From JAGXIT01 sp049293335 (GTDB lineage Bacteria > Patescibacteriota > Saccharimonadia > Saccharimonadales > UBA4665): DNA of 16,728 bases. Below are positions 7,486 to 14,965 of this stretch, one piece after another. Every line of letters begins with the position of its first letter. Positions within the stretch are counted from its first letter, which is position 1. The notes beneath the pieces are model-generated. The model had not been told where the DNA came from, searched no databases, and saw only the letters and a program-made list of their open reading frames with translations. Position numbers and translations under genes: made by a program. The DNA is taken from assembly GCA_049293335.1 (NCBI GenBank), contig JBATSO010000060.1, positions 1 to 16,728 on the forward strand, given 5' to 3'.

Positions 7486-7498
7486 TATACTTTACAGT
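7486..7498 (+). promoter_or_regulatory. TATACT -10 element for a leaderless transcript
   Basis: TATACT (7486-7491) is 7 bases before ATG 7499, so transcription would begin at or very near the start codon. No ribosome site is correctly placed, because GGGAG at 7475-7479 is too far upstream and would not be transcribed. A weak stem (AATGCT with AGCATT, about 7434-7468) precedes it. Confidence 0.45.
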
Positions 7499-8542
7499 AT
7501 GCAAGGACTATGGAAAGTAGGGGCTGCGCTGTTTCTTTTCGCGGCGGTACCAACGAGCACCAACTATACGCTCAAGTCATATAACATTGGTTCGGGCGGT
7601 GCGAGTTCTGGTAGCACAAACTACAAATTGCAGGCTGGCACTGGCGCGCAATCAGGTGCCGGGCAGACATCCGCGAATTATAAAATAGCGAGCGATGGGC
7701 GTGGAGTTATGGATGCGAATGTACCACCAGCACCCAGTTTCACGAACCCAGCAAATTACTACGACCGTCTCAAGCTGGTGCTTAATACAGGTAATAACCC
7801 CAGCGACACCAAGTATCTAATAGCTGTCAGCACCGATGGCTTCGTAACGACCAAATATGTACAAACCGACAACGCGCTCGGTGCCAGTCAGGCGATCACG
7901 AGCTACCAAACATACACTGCGTGGGGTGGAGCGAGCGGGTTCTACATTATTGGCTTGGCACCATCTACGTCGTATCAGGTAAAGGTAAAGGCTTTGCAGG
8001 GGAGCTATACGGGGAGTGCGTTCGGCCCGACTGCCTCAGCCTCTACGGTGGCGCCCTCGCTGAGCTTTAGTGTAACCACTACCCAAACCAGTACACCGCC
8101 CTTTGCAGTTGGGTTTACGAGCCTGACCCCTGGAACGGTCATGAATGGAGGGGCTGATGTGCTCCTTGGGCTAACAACCAATGCTAACAACGGTGGCACA
8201 GTCTATGTTCGTAGTGCATCGGCGGGGCTTTTTAGTACAGCGGCCAACACTACCATTGCTTCAAATACAGCGGACTTAGGTGCAGCGACTAGTGGGTACG
8301 GCGGGCAGATTACTACCGTTAACCAAACAAGCGGAGGACCTTTCAGTAGCAAGTCGCCTTATGACGGTTCGGCAAATACGGTCGGTGCGCTGGCCAATTC
8401 GCTCCAGCCATTGCTTGGTACGGCCACCCCAGTGGTTGGCGGAACAGGTACCTTGCGATTGATGGCAAAATCAGCCGCCATTACTCCAAGTGCACCAGAC
8501 TACACCGACACCTTGACGTTGGTGGCGAGTATGAACTACTGA
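7499..8542 (+). CDS. Secreted fibronectin type III surface protein
   Basis: The product has 347 residues and a short hydrophobic N-terminus (about 7-20) that probably serves as a signal peptide. Residues 21-65 contain three spaced NY(T/K)(L/I) repeats in Gly/Ser-rich sequence (TNYTL, TNYKL, ANYKI). A fibronectin-III-like module follows (about 80-183), with YLIAVSTDGF, TYTAWGG and TSYQVKVKAL. A C-terminal beta domain (about 187-347) has TTNANNGGTVYVRSA and closes with APDYTDTLTLVASMNY. This closing motif recurs in the next gene, which indicates a shared domain. There is no membrane anchor and no sortase motif. It is likely surface-exposed or part of a secreted layer. The leaderless context makes the start plausible but not certain. 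Confidence 0.88.
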   Translation: MQGLWKVGAALFLFAAVPTSTNYTLKSYNIGSGGASSGSTNYKLQAGTGAQSGAGQTSANYKIASDGRGVMDANVPPAPSFTNPANYYDRLKLVLNTGNNPSDTKYLIAVSTDGFVTTKYVQTDNALGASQAITSYQTYTAWGGASGFYIIGLAPSTSYQVKVKALQGSYTGSAFGPTASASTVAPSLSFSVTTTQTSTPPFAVGFTSLTPGTVMNGGADVLLGLTTNANNGGTVYVRSASAGLFSTAANTTIASNTADLGAATSGYGGQITTVNQTSGGPFSSKSPYDGSANTVGALANSLQPLLGTATPVVGGTGTLRLMAKSAAITPSAPDYTDTLTLVASMNY

Positions 8543-8556
8543 TAGGGGTCGCTTAT

Positions 8557-8609
8557 CAACATAAGTATGTTGTGAAAATCTTGCATTCATTGTGCTTATG
8601 CTACATAAT
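8557..8609 (+). promoter_or_regulatory. Promoter with upstream 16-bp palindrome
   Basis: TTGCAT (8581-8586) and CATAAT (8604-8609) are spaced by exactly 17 bases and would give a leader of about 25 bases. Just upstream is the palindrome CAACATAAGTATGTTG (8557-8572; 7-bp arms, 2-base centre), a plausible operator. Confidence 0.5.
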
Positions 8610-8640
8610 GAGTCGTATACAATTAAAAAAGGAACTTTAT

Positions 8641-9681
8641 ATGCAAAAACAGAGTAGTGTGCGACGAACGCCTCTCATATTGGCGGTTGGCTATGCGACT
8701 GCATTAGTATCGGTCGCAGTTTTGGCACTTGGCAATGCTTCGGCAGCATCGTTATCGCAAACACAAGTTCGTTTTGACCGCATGAAGATTAGCACTGCCA
8801 CCACTGGTATGGTGTGCGCCAAGCCATCAGTCACTGCCACCGAAGCGAGTGTGCAGGTTGCTTTCCCTACGGGCTATACGGTTAGCACTACAGTGGCAAA
8901 CTGGGCAGTTAATACGACCAACCTCGCTTGGCCCACAGGTGCAACTGCTTGGCCTGGCGTTGGTACGGCTACCGCAGCCGCTGGCCAAGTGGTGACCTTC
9001 CCAAGCGGAGATCTAGCAGTCGGTACTTTGTATTGTTTCAACTGGACAAATACGGCAGCCGTTAGCGTTACAGGAACAGCGGGTAGTTCACTCGGTGGCT
9101 CCGTGACGACTCAGACAAGTGTGCCGGCAGTTATCGAAAGCGGCAATTATTCAACAGCAGCTATTACTGACGATCAAATTGTCGTGACTGCATCGGTGCC
9201 CCAGACTTTTAGCTTTTCTTTGAGTGGCAACACGGATACACTCGGTGCCTTGAGCACTGGCTCGGTCGTGTCTAGCCCAACTCCACGTGTTGCAACAGTC
9301 AGCACCAACGCTAAAAATGGTTGGTACGTTTGGGCGAAAGACGCCAACACTGGCCTAAACTCTGCTTCTGCAGCAGCTACAATTGCTTCTACAACCCCGG
9401 GCACCAACAGTACGCTCGTGGCTGGTACTGAAGGCTACAATACAGGCGTGGTGGGCAGTCATACGGCTGGTTCGGGCACGATTACGGTCGCTGCTCCATT
9501 TGTGGGCGGTACAGCTAAGGGTGGCGGTCTCGACACCACGCTTCGCACACTGGCCTCGTCAAATGGCACTGCAAACGGCGATACGTTGACACTAACAAAC
9601 AATGTGGCAATTAGCGGCATTACTGCAGCCGCCACAGACTACACCGACACCATTACAGTCGTTGGCGCTGGTTTGTTCTAA
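8641..9681 (+). CDS. Secreted beta-sandwich surface protein (CPR-type repeat family)
   Basis: The product has 346 residues. The ATG at 8641 was chosen over an in-frame upstream start at 8572 because AAGGAA lies about 7 bases before it and a proper signal peptide (MQKQSSVRR, hydrophobic core, cleavage near NASA, about 35) follows directly. The first half (about 37-160) has TQVRFDRMKISTATTGMVC, a Trp-rich segment and VTFPSGDLAVGTLYCFNW, with two cysteines (C59, C122). The second half shares the domain of the previous gene: STNAKNGWYVWAKDA and a terminal DYTDTITVVGAGLF. Such proteins are frequent in Saccharibacteria-like genomes, but their function is not established. A clean terminator follows. 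Confidence 0.9.
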   Translation: MQKQSSVRRTPLILAVGYATALVSVAVLALGNASAASLSQTQVRFDRMKISTATTGMVCAKPSVTATEASVQVAFPTGYTVSTTVANWAVNTTNLAWPTGATAWPGVGTATAAAGQVVTFPSGDLAVGTLYCFNWTNTAAVSVTGTAGSSLGGSVTTQTSVPAVIESGNYSTAAITDDQIVVTASVPQTFSFSLSGNTDTLGALSTGSVVSSPTPRVATVSTNAKNGWYVWAKDANTGLNSASAAATIASTTPGTNSTLVAGTEGYNTGVVGSHTAGSGTITVAAPFVGGTAKGGGLDTTLRTLASSNGTANGDTLTLTNNVAISGITAAATDYTDTITVVGAGLF

Positions 9682-9702
9682 GGCCGAAGTAAGCATTCAG
9701 TT

Positions 9703-9736
9703 AAACCGACCACCATCATAGGTGGTCGGTTTGTTA
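9703..9736 (+). terminator. Intrinsic terminator
   Basis: A perfect 12-bp stem (9703-9714/9721-9732) with a 6-base loop ends in GGTTTGTT. It closes the transcription unit of the 8641 gene. Confidence 0.88.
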
Positions 9737-9791
9737 GTCTCCCATTACACCCGTTTACAACATCTGGAACAGGCTAGGCGCTTATGGTCGC

Positions 9792-9826
9792 TATACTGTA
9801 CAATAAATACTAATGGGTTTACGGAG
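9792..9826 (+). promoter_or_regulatory. TATACT -10 element and ribosome site
   Basis: TATACT at 9792-9797 implies a start of transcription near 9804. GGAG at 9823-9826 sits 7 bases before ATG 9834 and therefore supports that start over the in-frame ATG at 9813. No convincing -35 is seen. Confidence 0.5.
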
Positions 9827-9833
9827 CAAGAAG

Positions 9834-10907
9834 ATGTTGCTGAAGGTATTGCCGCGACTATTCATGGCGGTGAGTGTGGTGGGGCTGCTTTGCGCAGCGG
9901 TCCATCCAGTAACTGTTCGTGCCGAGGAAGGTTTTTCTTTGCAGGTCAGCCCTTCGCCGCTAGTTGCAACAGTTAAACCAGGGGTTGACTCTGTTCAGGA
10001 ACTACAAATTAGAAACACCAACACAAGCCCGCAGGCGCTCAAAATGGGCCTACGAACCTTTCGGGTAGATGACAAAACTGGCGAGGTGCAGCTTGGCAAC
10101 GAGGCCCCGCAAGACATTGAAAAGTTCGTAAGCTTTGAACAGCCAACTTTCTCACTTCAGGCTGGCGAAATCATGACGCAGCGCATCACAATTCGTACGC
10201 CAGCTTCAGCAGGGTTTACGTATTCATTTGCCATTACTGTCGCCCAACAAAATCCACCAAAACCTTCGAAGGGGAAGTCGGCTATCGCGGGCACTGTGGC
10301 TATTTTTAGTCTGTTGAATGTCGACAAGCCTGGTGCAACGCGCAAGTTTGAACTCAGCAGTTTTTCGGTTGGCAAACACACCTACGAGTACTTGCCTGCT
10401 AACTTTACCGTGCGCCTTAAGAATACCGGCAATACTCTCGTAAAACCTACAGGGACCTTATATATTCAGCGGCATTCGAATGACAATACACCACTGATGG
10501 CAATTGGTTTGAATCAGGCTGGCGGGTACATACTGCCGGGCAGTAGTCGTACGTTTGAAAGTAGCTGGAACGATGGTTTTCCGCACTACGAAACAAAAAC
10601 TGTCAGCGATGGCACGACACAACAAAAGCTTGTTTGGCAGGGGAACGCAGTCTCGAAGCTGCGCTTTGGGCGATATGTTGCCAAGATGGTCGCAGTGTAT
10701 GATGACGGTCAGCGAGACGTGCCAATTGTGGCGGAGGTGAGTTTTTGGGTTGTACCGTGGAAGCTTATTTTAGGGGGTATCCTCATACTGCTCTTTTTGG
10801 TAGTGGGTGTAATTGCCACGACTCGGTCATTTGGCAGGGCAGTGCGATCGGCCCCCCGTAGAGCTAAGAAAAATTCTAGCCAAACAACTGATGAAAAAGA
10901 TCTTTAA
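9834..10907 (+). CDS. Exported membrane protein with DUF916/pilus-chaperone-like ectodomain
   Basis: The product has 357 residues. The signal peptide ends at TVRA (about 30). The ectodomain begins with FSLQVSPSPLVATVKPG and contains LQIRNTNTSPQALKMGLRTF, the fold-type signature seen in DUF916 and related bacterial surface proteins. A second beta region follows (about 190-300, with NFTVRLKNTGNTLVKPTGTLYI). One transmembrane helix (about 313-336) leads to a short basic tail (RAVRSAPRRAKKNSS). An in-frame ATG at 9813 would add 7 residues, but the ribosome site favours 9834. The 3' end overlaps the next gene by 17 bases, so the two are made together. The family assignment rests on pattern only. 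Confidence 0.87.
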   Translation: MLLKVLPRLFMAVSVVGLLCAAVHPVTVRAEEGFSLQVSPSPLVATVKPGVDSVQELQIRNTNTSPQALKMGLRTFRVDDKTGEVQLGNEAPQDIEKFVSFEQPTFSLQAGEIMTQRITIRTPASAGFTYSFAITVAQQNPPKPSKGKSAIAGTVAIFSLLNVDKPGATRKFELSSFSVGKHTYEYLPANFTVRLKNTGNTLVKPTGTLYIQRHSNDNTPLMAIGLNQAGGYILPGSSRTFESSWNDGFPHYETKTVSDGTTQQKLVWQGNAVSKLRFGRYVAKMVAVYDDGQRDVPIVAEVSFWVVPWKLILGGILILLFLVVGVIATTRSFGRAVRSAPRRAKKNSSQTTDEKDL

Positions 10908-12300
10908 ACGTCTCTTAAGGCTTTTGGGAGTTAAGCTCGGGGTAGCTCTAGTATGTACGGCAGTATTTTGTTTTGCAAATTCGGCCACAGCACTCGCAGC
11001 TATGCCTCGGCAAACGGGGGGCCTGGTTGTCTCGCCTAGCCAGCTCAGCTTTACTATTTCAAATGAATCACAAGATATAAGCAGTAGTATTACAATAACC
11101 AATCAGTATAACCGCGAAGTTAGCTTGCAGGCCACGTTGCAGGGTATTGACGAAAGCAGCTTGTCGCTTATACCAAAGGGCAGTCTCGAAGGTGGGCTGC
11201 GAGACAGTCTGACGGTTGGCGAGGCAGAGATGCGTGTACCGCCACACGGTGTCTACCAACTGCAAGTTCAGCTTCGTGACCCGAGTGCTCTCGCGCCCGG
11301 CGGTCACTATGCCAGCCTTGTTATAACCGAGCAGTCAAACGCTGCTATGGCAGCTTCTGCGGTGCGTCCAGCAGTGGCGATAAGTATTTTTGTTGTTAAG
11401 TCTGACGGTCTGAGAACTGATATGCGCTTACAGGCAATTAAAACCAATCAAGGGCTGCTTGGTTTGCCGTCTAACGTTAAGATAGCGTTCTTTAACGGTG
11501 GCAATGCGCACATTGTGCCGCGGGCAAGCGTTATGGTGCTTACAAAAGACGGAACAGAGGTTGCGAAGGGGATTGTAAACGACACCTCTCGACCACTATT
11601 CCCAGGCAAATCACAGGATTACAGCGCCACACTCCAGCGGATAGGATCCGTGCGTCTGCCCACGCAGCTACAGGTAAAAACGCTATATAGGATTGACAGT
11701 TCAGACATCCAATACATCCATGTTTCGTCATTTTGGTACGTGCCTCCTATTTTTGTTGTGGCGGTAGCTGTACTTCTCGGTGCGGTGTGGTTTTTGTGGC
11801 GAAAAATTGGTTTGCGAAAACTGCTCTCACTAGTAAGTATTGCTCTAAAGCGGCTTCGGCCACGCAGGCGAAGCGCCTCCAAAAAAATAGCCAAACCAAA
11901 TGCAAAACAGGCCAAAGAGACACGAACCACCCCTGTTGCAAATGAGGCTAGTACTATAATGCTAGGACGAAAATCACTCAACGAGACGGTACTTTTGGCT
12001 GATACTTCGACCAAGCCAGAGGCACAGAACGAAGTGGTTGCGCCAGTGGTTCAAAGTGAGGTCGAACCACCTAGTGTGGCAGATACTGGTAGCTCTACTC
12101 GTATTCACATTGCCGTTTCGGAAGCGCCTGAGCCTGCGCCGAAAAAACGAACAGCCGCCACCACAAAAAAGACGCCTGCACCAAAAGCAACAAAGGCAAA
12201 ACGGACCATAAAAAAGACGCCTACCACCGCTGCGAAAAAACGCGCTACTCCTAGGTCCAAAAAGAAGCCAAAGCAAAGCTCCGACGAACAAGCAAGTTAA
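10891..12300 (+). CDS. DUF916-like membrane protein with long histone H1-like tail
   Basis: The product has 469 residues. The ATG at 10891 was preferred over an in-frame ATG at 10813 because a classical signal peptide (MKKIFKRLLRLLG..., cleavage near ALAA, about 37) starts there. The ectodomain has LVVSPSQLSFTISNESQ, ITITNQYNREVSLQA and DPSALAPGGHYASLVI, which is close in style to the previous gene. One transmembrane helix (about 284-304) is followed by a predicted cytoplasmic region of about 165 residues. That region is very basic (LRPRRRSASKK), then acidic and Val/Pro-rich (about 375-415), then a Lys/Ala/Thr/Pro-rich tail (about 417-460) with repeated KKTPAPKATKAK-type units like AlgP or histone H1. 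The start overlaps the previous gene by 17 bases. Confidence 0.88.
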   Translation: MKKIFKRLLRLLGVKLGVALVCTAVFCFANSATALAAMPRQTGGLVVSPSQLSFTISNESQDISSSITITNQYNREVSLQATLQGIDESSLSLIPKGSLEGGLRDSLTVGEAEMRVPPHGVYQLQVQLRDPSALAPGGHYASLVITEQSNAAMAASAVRPAVAISIFVVKSDGLRTDMRLQAIKTNQGLLGLPSNVKIAFFNGGNAHIVPRASVMVLTKDGTEVAKGIVNDTSRPLFPGKSQDYSATLQRIGSVRLPTQLQVKTLYRIDSSDIQYIHVSSFWYVPPIFVVAVAVLLGAVWFLWRKIGLRKLLSLVSIALKRLRPRRRSASKKIAKPNAKQAKETRTTPVANEASTIMLGRKSLNETVLLADTSTKPEAQNEVVAPVVQSEVEPPSVADTGSSTRIHIAVSEAPEPAPKKRTAATTKKTPAPKATKAKRTIKKTPTTAAKKRATPRSKKKPKQSSDEQAS

Positions 12301-12325
12301 AGGGGTAGAACAAGGCCCCAAAAGC

Positions 12326-12354
12326 TTGAGCGCAATCGAGAATAGGAGTATAGT
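12326..12354 (+). promoter_or_regulatory. Promoter of fibre-like gene
   Basis: TTGAGC (12326-12331) and TATAGT (12349-12354) are separated by exactly 17 bases, a good sigma-70-type match. Transcription would begin near 12361, giving a leader of about 5 bases before ATG 12366. Confidence 0.6.
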
Positions 12355-12365
12355 TACAAGTGATC

Positions 12366-13922
12366 ATGCTCGAGAGACAAACAAAGCAGGTCAGGTTCGG
12401 GGTATTGCTAGCCTTTCTAGGTCTGGCTTTGTTTTGTGTAACGTTATTTTGGGCCGTGCCACATTCGCGGGCGGCTATTAACCCGCAAATAAACTTTCAG
12501 GGTAAGCTGACAAACCCCGATGGCACAAACGTTACCAACGGCACGTATTCAATTGTATTTAGCATGTACAGTGTGGCGACTGGCGGTGCGGCCATTTGGA
12601 CCGAAACGCAGAGCAGCGTGAGTGTGACAGATGGTATTTTCCAGGTTGCACTGGGCAGCGTGACAGCTTTGCCAGGGAGCGTAGACTTTAACAGCGGCAG
12701 TATATTCCTTGGGGTAAAGGTTGGTGCAGATGCCGAAATGACGCCGCGCGTTCAGTTTACGTCTGCGCCGTATGCTTTCAACTCCGACAAGCTCGGCGGC
12801 ATTGCCAGTACGGGCTTTGTGCAGCTTTCACCAGGCAGTCAACAAACGGGCAATATCAACATTAGTGGCAGCGTGACGGCAGGTTCTTCTATGTCTTTTA
12901 GTGCTGCTTCAGCCGCGAGCATACAGTCGGCAAGTTCTCAGGCCCTGAACGTGACAGGCAATGCCGCCAGCACTTTTAGTACCAGTGCAGGGCAGCTTAC
13001 AGTGCAGTCAGGTAGCGGTACACTTAGCTTGGGGTCATCAACTGCCTTGACAGCAAACGCAGGACTAACCATTAGCAGCGCTACTACAAACGCGCTCACG
13101 CTCGATTCTGGTACAACGGGCGGTGTAAACCTCGGCACAAACGCAAATGCCAAAACAATTACCATCGGTAACACCACTGGCGCAACTTCTATTGCACATC
13201 TTGTCGGCGGGGGTACAAACGTCTTTAATGTACAAGGAGCCAGCAGCGCAGTTTATATGCAAATAGATAGCACAAATAGCCGCTTGTATGTTGGCAACCC
13301 TGCTGGCGATACATCAGCCATGGTGCTAGTGCTCGATAATTCGGGCGGCACTGAACCTGTCTCGCCGCCCAATGGCTCTATGTACTATAGTACGACCAGC
13401 AATAAGTTTAGGTGCTACCAAAACAGTGCTTGGGTGGATTGTTTGAGCCCGTGGATTCAGGTTAAGAAAACGGCCAACCAAGATGTAACGAACAGCGCTA
13501 CTCTGGTAAACGACACTGACTTGAATTTTCCGGTGGCCGCAGGCAGTAATTACGTGGTGCGTTTTTACATTTGCTATGCCGGCAGCAGTGCGGCAGGCGA
13601 TTACAAGGGCCAGTTTACTTTTCCGGCCGCTACTGCCGCCAAAAACATCGTTGGTCGCTATACGACTACGACTATCGGAGATGCGATTGCGTCGAGCGCG
13701 GGGGTACTCGGTAATACCGCCACCTTTAATGCGTTCCCCAATGCTGCGCTTGCGATGGGTACTGCCGCAGCAGCAACTGACAGGCGTATTTTTGAGGGTT
13801 ATTTAAGCTTTCAGTCTGGCACTGCGGGAACGATGAATTACAAATTTGCCCAAAATACTGCAACCGCAGCCACGTTTGCGCGGACTTGCGCAAACAGCTT
13901 TCTAGAATATCAAGCGCTCTAG
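12366..13922 (+). CDS. Fibre-like secreted adhesin
   Basis: The product has 518 residues and a signal peptide ending near HSRA (about 37). Residues 40-145 form a module with PQINFQGKLTNPDGTNV, DGIFQVALGS and FTSAPYAFN, a common N-terminal attachment-type domain of CPR and other bacterial fibre proteins. About 155-300 is a Ser/Thr/Ala/Gly low-complexity stretch with repeated short strands (TLSLGSSTALTANAG, NLGTNANAKTITIGN), as in trimeric beta-helical shafts. NGSMYYSTTSNKFRCYQNS and a Cys pair precede a C-terminal head (about 368-518). The start is ATG 12366, or in-frame GTG 12360 if an AGGAG at 12344-12348 is used. A promoter with TATAGT next to that site favours ATG. It is likely trimeric and surface-exposed, which is an inference. 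Confidence 0.88.
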   Translation: MLERQTKQVRFGVLLAFLGLALFCVTLFWAVPHSRAAINPQINFQGKLTNPDGTNVTNGTYSIVFSMYSVATGGAAIWTETQSSVSVTDGIFQVALGSVTALPGSVDFNSGSIFLGVKVGADAEMTPRVQFTSAPYAFNSDKLGGIASTGFVQLSPGSQQTGNINISGSVTAGSSMSFSAASAASIQSASSQALNVTGNAASTFSTSAGQLTVQSGSGTLSLGSSTALTANAGLTISSATTNALTLDSGTTGGVNLGTNANAKTITIGNTTGATSIAHLVGGGTNVFNVQGASSAVYMQIDSTNSRLYVGNPAGDTSAMVLVLDNSGGTEPVSPPNGSMYYSTTSNKFRCYQNSAWVDCLSPWIQVKKTANQDVTNSATLVNDTDLNFPVAAGSNYVVRFYICYAGSSAAGDYKGQFTFPAATAAKNIVGRYTTTTIGDAIASSAGVLGNTATFNAFPNAALAMGTAAAATDRRIFEGYLSFQSGTAGTMNYKFAQNTATAATFARTCANSFLEYQAL

Positions 13923-13938
13923 TTTTGTCGGACAAGCG

Positions 13939-14475
13939 TTATTCTGATGGTTTTTGCTGTAGTGGCTGTAATGCTTGAGCTATCTGCATAATGGCAGCCT
14001 CGGCTTTGTTGTTGGTGGCACGCAGTGTAATAAGCGTGCTGGGGGTTTTGATAATAGCAGTAGAGCCACCAGCGGCTGTGCCAACGAGCATGGAGCCAAT
14101 TGGCGTTGCTACAGGGCTAAACCCATCTATTCGATACGATGCTAAGGAGTCTGGAGCTGCTTGCTGGGTGCATTGTACGGCTCCATTCGGCGACTGAATG
14201 GTGTAGTTAAGTATGTCGTTCGACACAGTTATGGAAGTCTCGTCTATTTTGTAATCATTTGGTAGCGAGCGTGGGTAGTACAGCTGGAACTGCAAAGTTT
14301 TGGCGTATTTGTTGAGTGGAGCTGACCTGTTATACGTGGCTATGATAATGGTGCTGACTAAAATTGCGGCAAACAAAATAATGATATAGAGCAGCGGGCG
14401 CAGGCTTCGTGGGCGTTTTTTTTGTTGTGAAGCTGATGGTGTAGGCTTTTCTTGATTAAAATCGTCGTTAAGCAT
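13939..14475 (-). CDS. Small membrane-anchored protein, unknown function
   Basis: The product has 178 residues. A polar, basic N-terminus (KKRPRSLRP) is followed by one transmembrane helix (about 27-47, LLYIIILFAAILVSTIII). An extracytoplasmic domain of about 130 residues then contains FQLYYPRSLPNDYKID. It is convergent with the fibre gene, with 16 bases between the stop codons and no obvious terminator in that gap. Architecture and the YPxSL motif resemble the gene at 6835. No ribosome site precedes the ATG. A TACAGTATACC sequence lies immediately upstream, which is consistent with a leaderless transcript. No function can be assigned. Confidence 0.82.
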   Translation of the reverse strand: MLNDDFNQEKPTPSASQQKKRPRSLRPLLYIIILFAAILVSTIIIATYNRSAPLNKYAKTLQFQLYYPRSLPNDYKIDETSITVSNDILNYTIQSPNGAVQCTQQAAPDSLASYRIDGFSPVATPIGSMLVGTAAGGSTAIIKTPSTLITLRATNNKAEAAIMQIAQALQPLQQKPSE

Positions 14476-14534
14476 TAGGTATACTGTAGCATGCGCCGAC
14501 TAAGGCTTTTCCAAAAATATTCTGTAAAATATCA

Positions 14535-14563
14535 TTGACATGAGCGCTTTATAATGATAGTAT
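14535..14563 (+). promoter_or_regulatory. Promoter of KGG-protein gene
   Basis: A perfect -35 TTGACA (14535-14540) and a -10-like TAGTAT (14558-14563) are spaced by 17 bases. A TATAAT at 14550-14555 is too close to that -35 to pair with it. The predicted leader is about 128 bases long. Confidence 0.6.
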
Positions 14564-14585
14564 AAGCATAATTCGAAAGGATAAG

Positions 14586-14628
14586 AGGGTTTCACACGCT
14601 GTGAGGGCGAGTGAACCCTTTTTCTTTT
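14586..14628 (+). terminator. Attenuator-like terminator in the leader
   Basis: AGGGTTTCAC (14586-14595) pairs with GTGAACCCT (14611-14619), with one bulged base, and is followed by TTTTTCTTTT. The left arm TTCAC can alternatively pair with GTGAG at 14601-14605, so two mutually exclusive structures are possible, as in transcription attenuators. It sits between the promoter and the coding region. Confidence 0.6.
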
Positions 14629-14697
14629 GAAGCAAATATATCATATATGAGCGCGTCAGGGTCCGGCCTGGACGCAATGACACTGGGAGGTGTTATC

Positions 14698-14904
14698 ATG
14701 GCTGGAACAAAAGCAGGCGGCATGGCCGCAGCAGCAACCAACAAAAAGAAATATGGCGCAGATTTTTACGCCAAAATTGGTGCCAAGGGTGGCCAAAACG
14801 GTAAAACTGGTGGTTTTGCCGCTGGTGACGCTGGTCGTGAACGCGCTCGTATTTACGGCGCAATCGGTGGACGCATTAGCCGTCGCACCAAAAAAAGCGC
14901 CTAA
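14698..14904 (+). CDS. KGG-motif stress-type small protein
   Basis: The product is 68 residues, basic, Gly/Ala-rich and without a signal peptide. It has the KGG-type pattern KKKYGADFYAKIGAKGGQNG, then TGGFAAGDAGRERARIYG, then GGRISRRTKK, as in small conserved proteins of the KGG repeat family linked to general stress responses and desiccation-type hydrophilin proteins. The ATG at 14698 was chosen because GGGAGG (14685-14690) lies 7 bases before it. An upstream in-frame GTG at 14611 overlaps the attenuator stem and is unlikely. A strong terminator follows, so this is a monocistronic unit. Confidence 0.88.
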   Translation: MAGTKAGGMAAAATNKKKYGADFYAKIGAKGGQNGKTGGFAAGDAGRERARIYGAIGGRISRRTKKSA

Positions 14905-14936
14905 TAGCCGAGGGTTATAATCGCTTTTTTGCCACT

Positions 14937-14965
14937 AAGCCTTGAGGTTTACTCAAGGCTTTTTG
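14937..14965 (+). terminator. Intrinsic terminator
   Basis: A 10-bp stem (14937-14946/14952-14961) with a 5-base loop ends in CTTTTTG. It lies about 30 bases after the KGG gene stop. Confidence 0.88.

Noticed and set aside
1334..13922. Possible alternative genetic code (UGA as glycine or tryptophan)
   Set aside because: UGA ends several genes at natural positions (5834-6838 and 7499-8542, with coherent C-termini), so the standard bacterial code fits.
14611..14697. Upstream GTG start extending the KGG protein by 29 residues
   Set aside because: The GTG lies in the right arm of the attenuator hairpin and lacks a ribosome site, while ATG 14698 has an ideal one.
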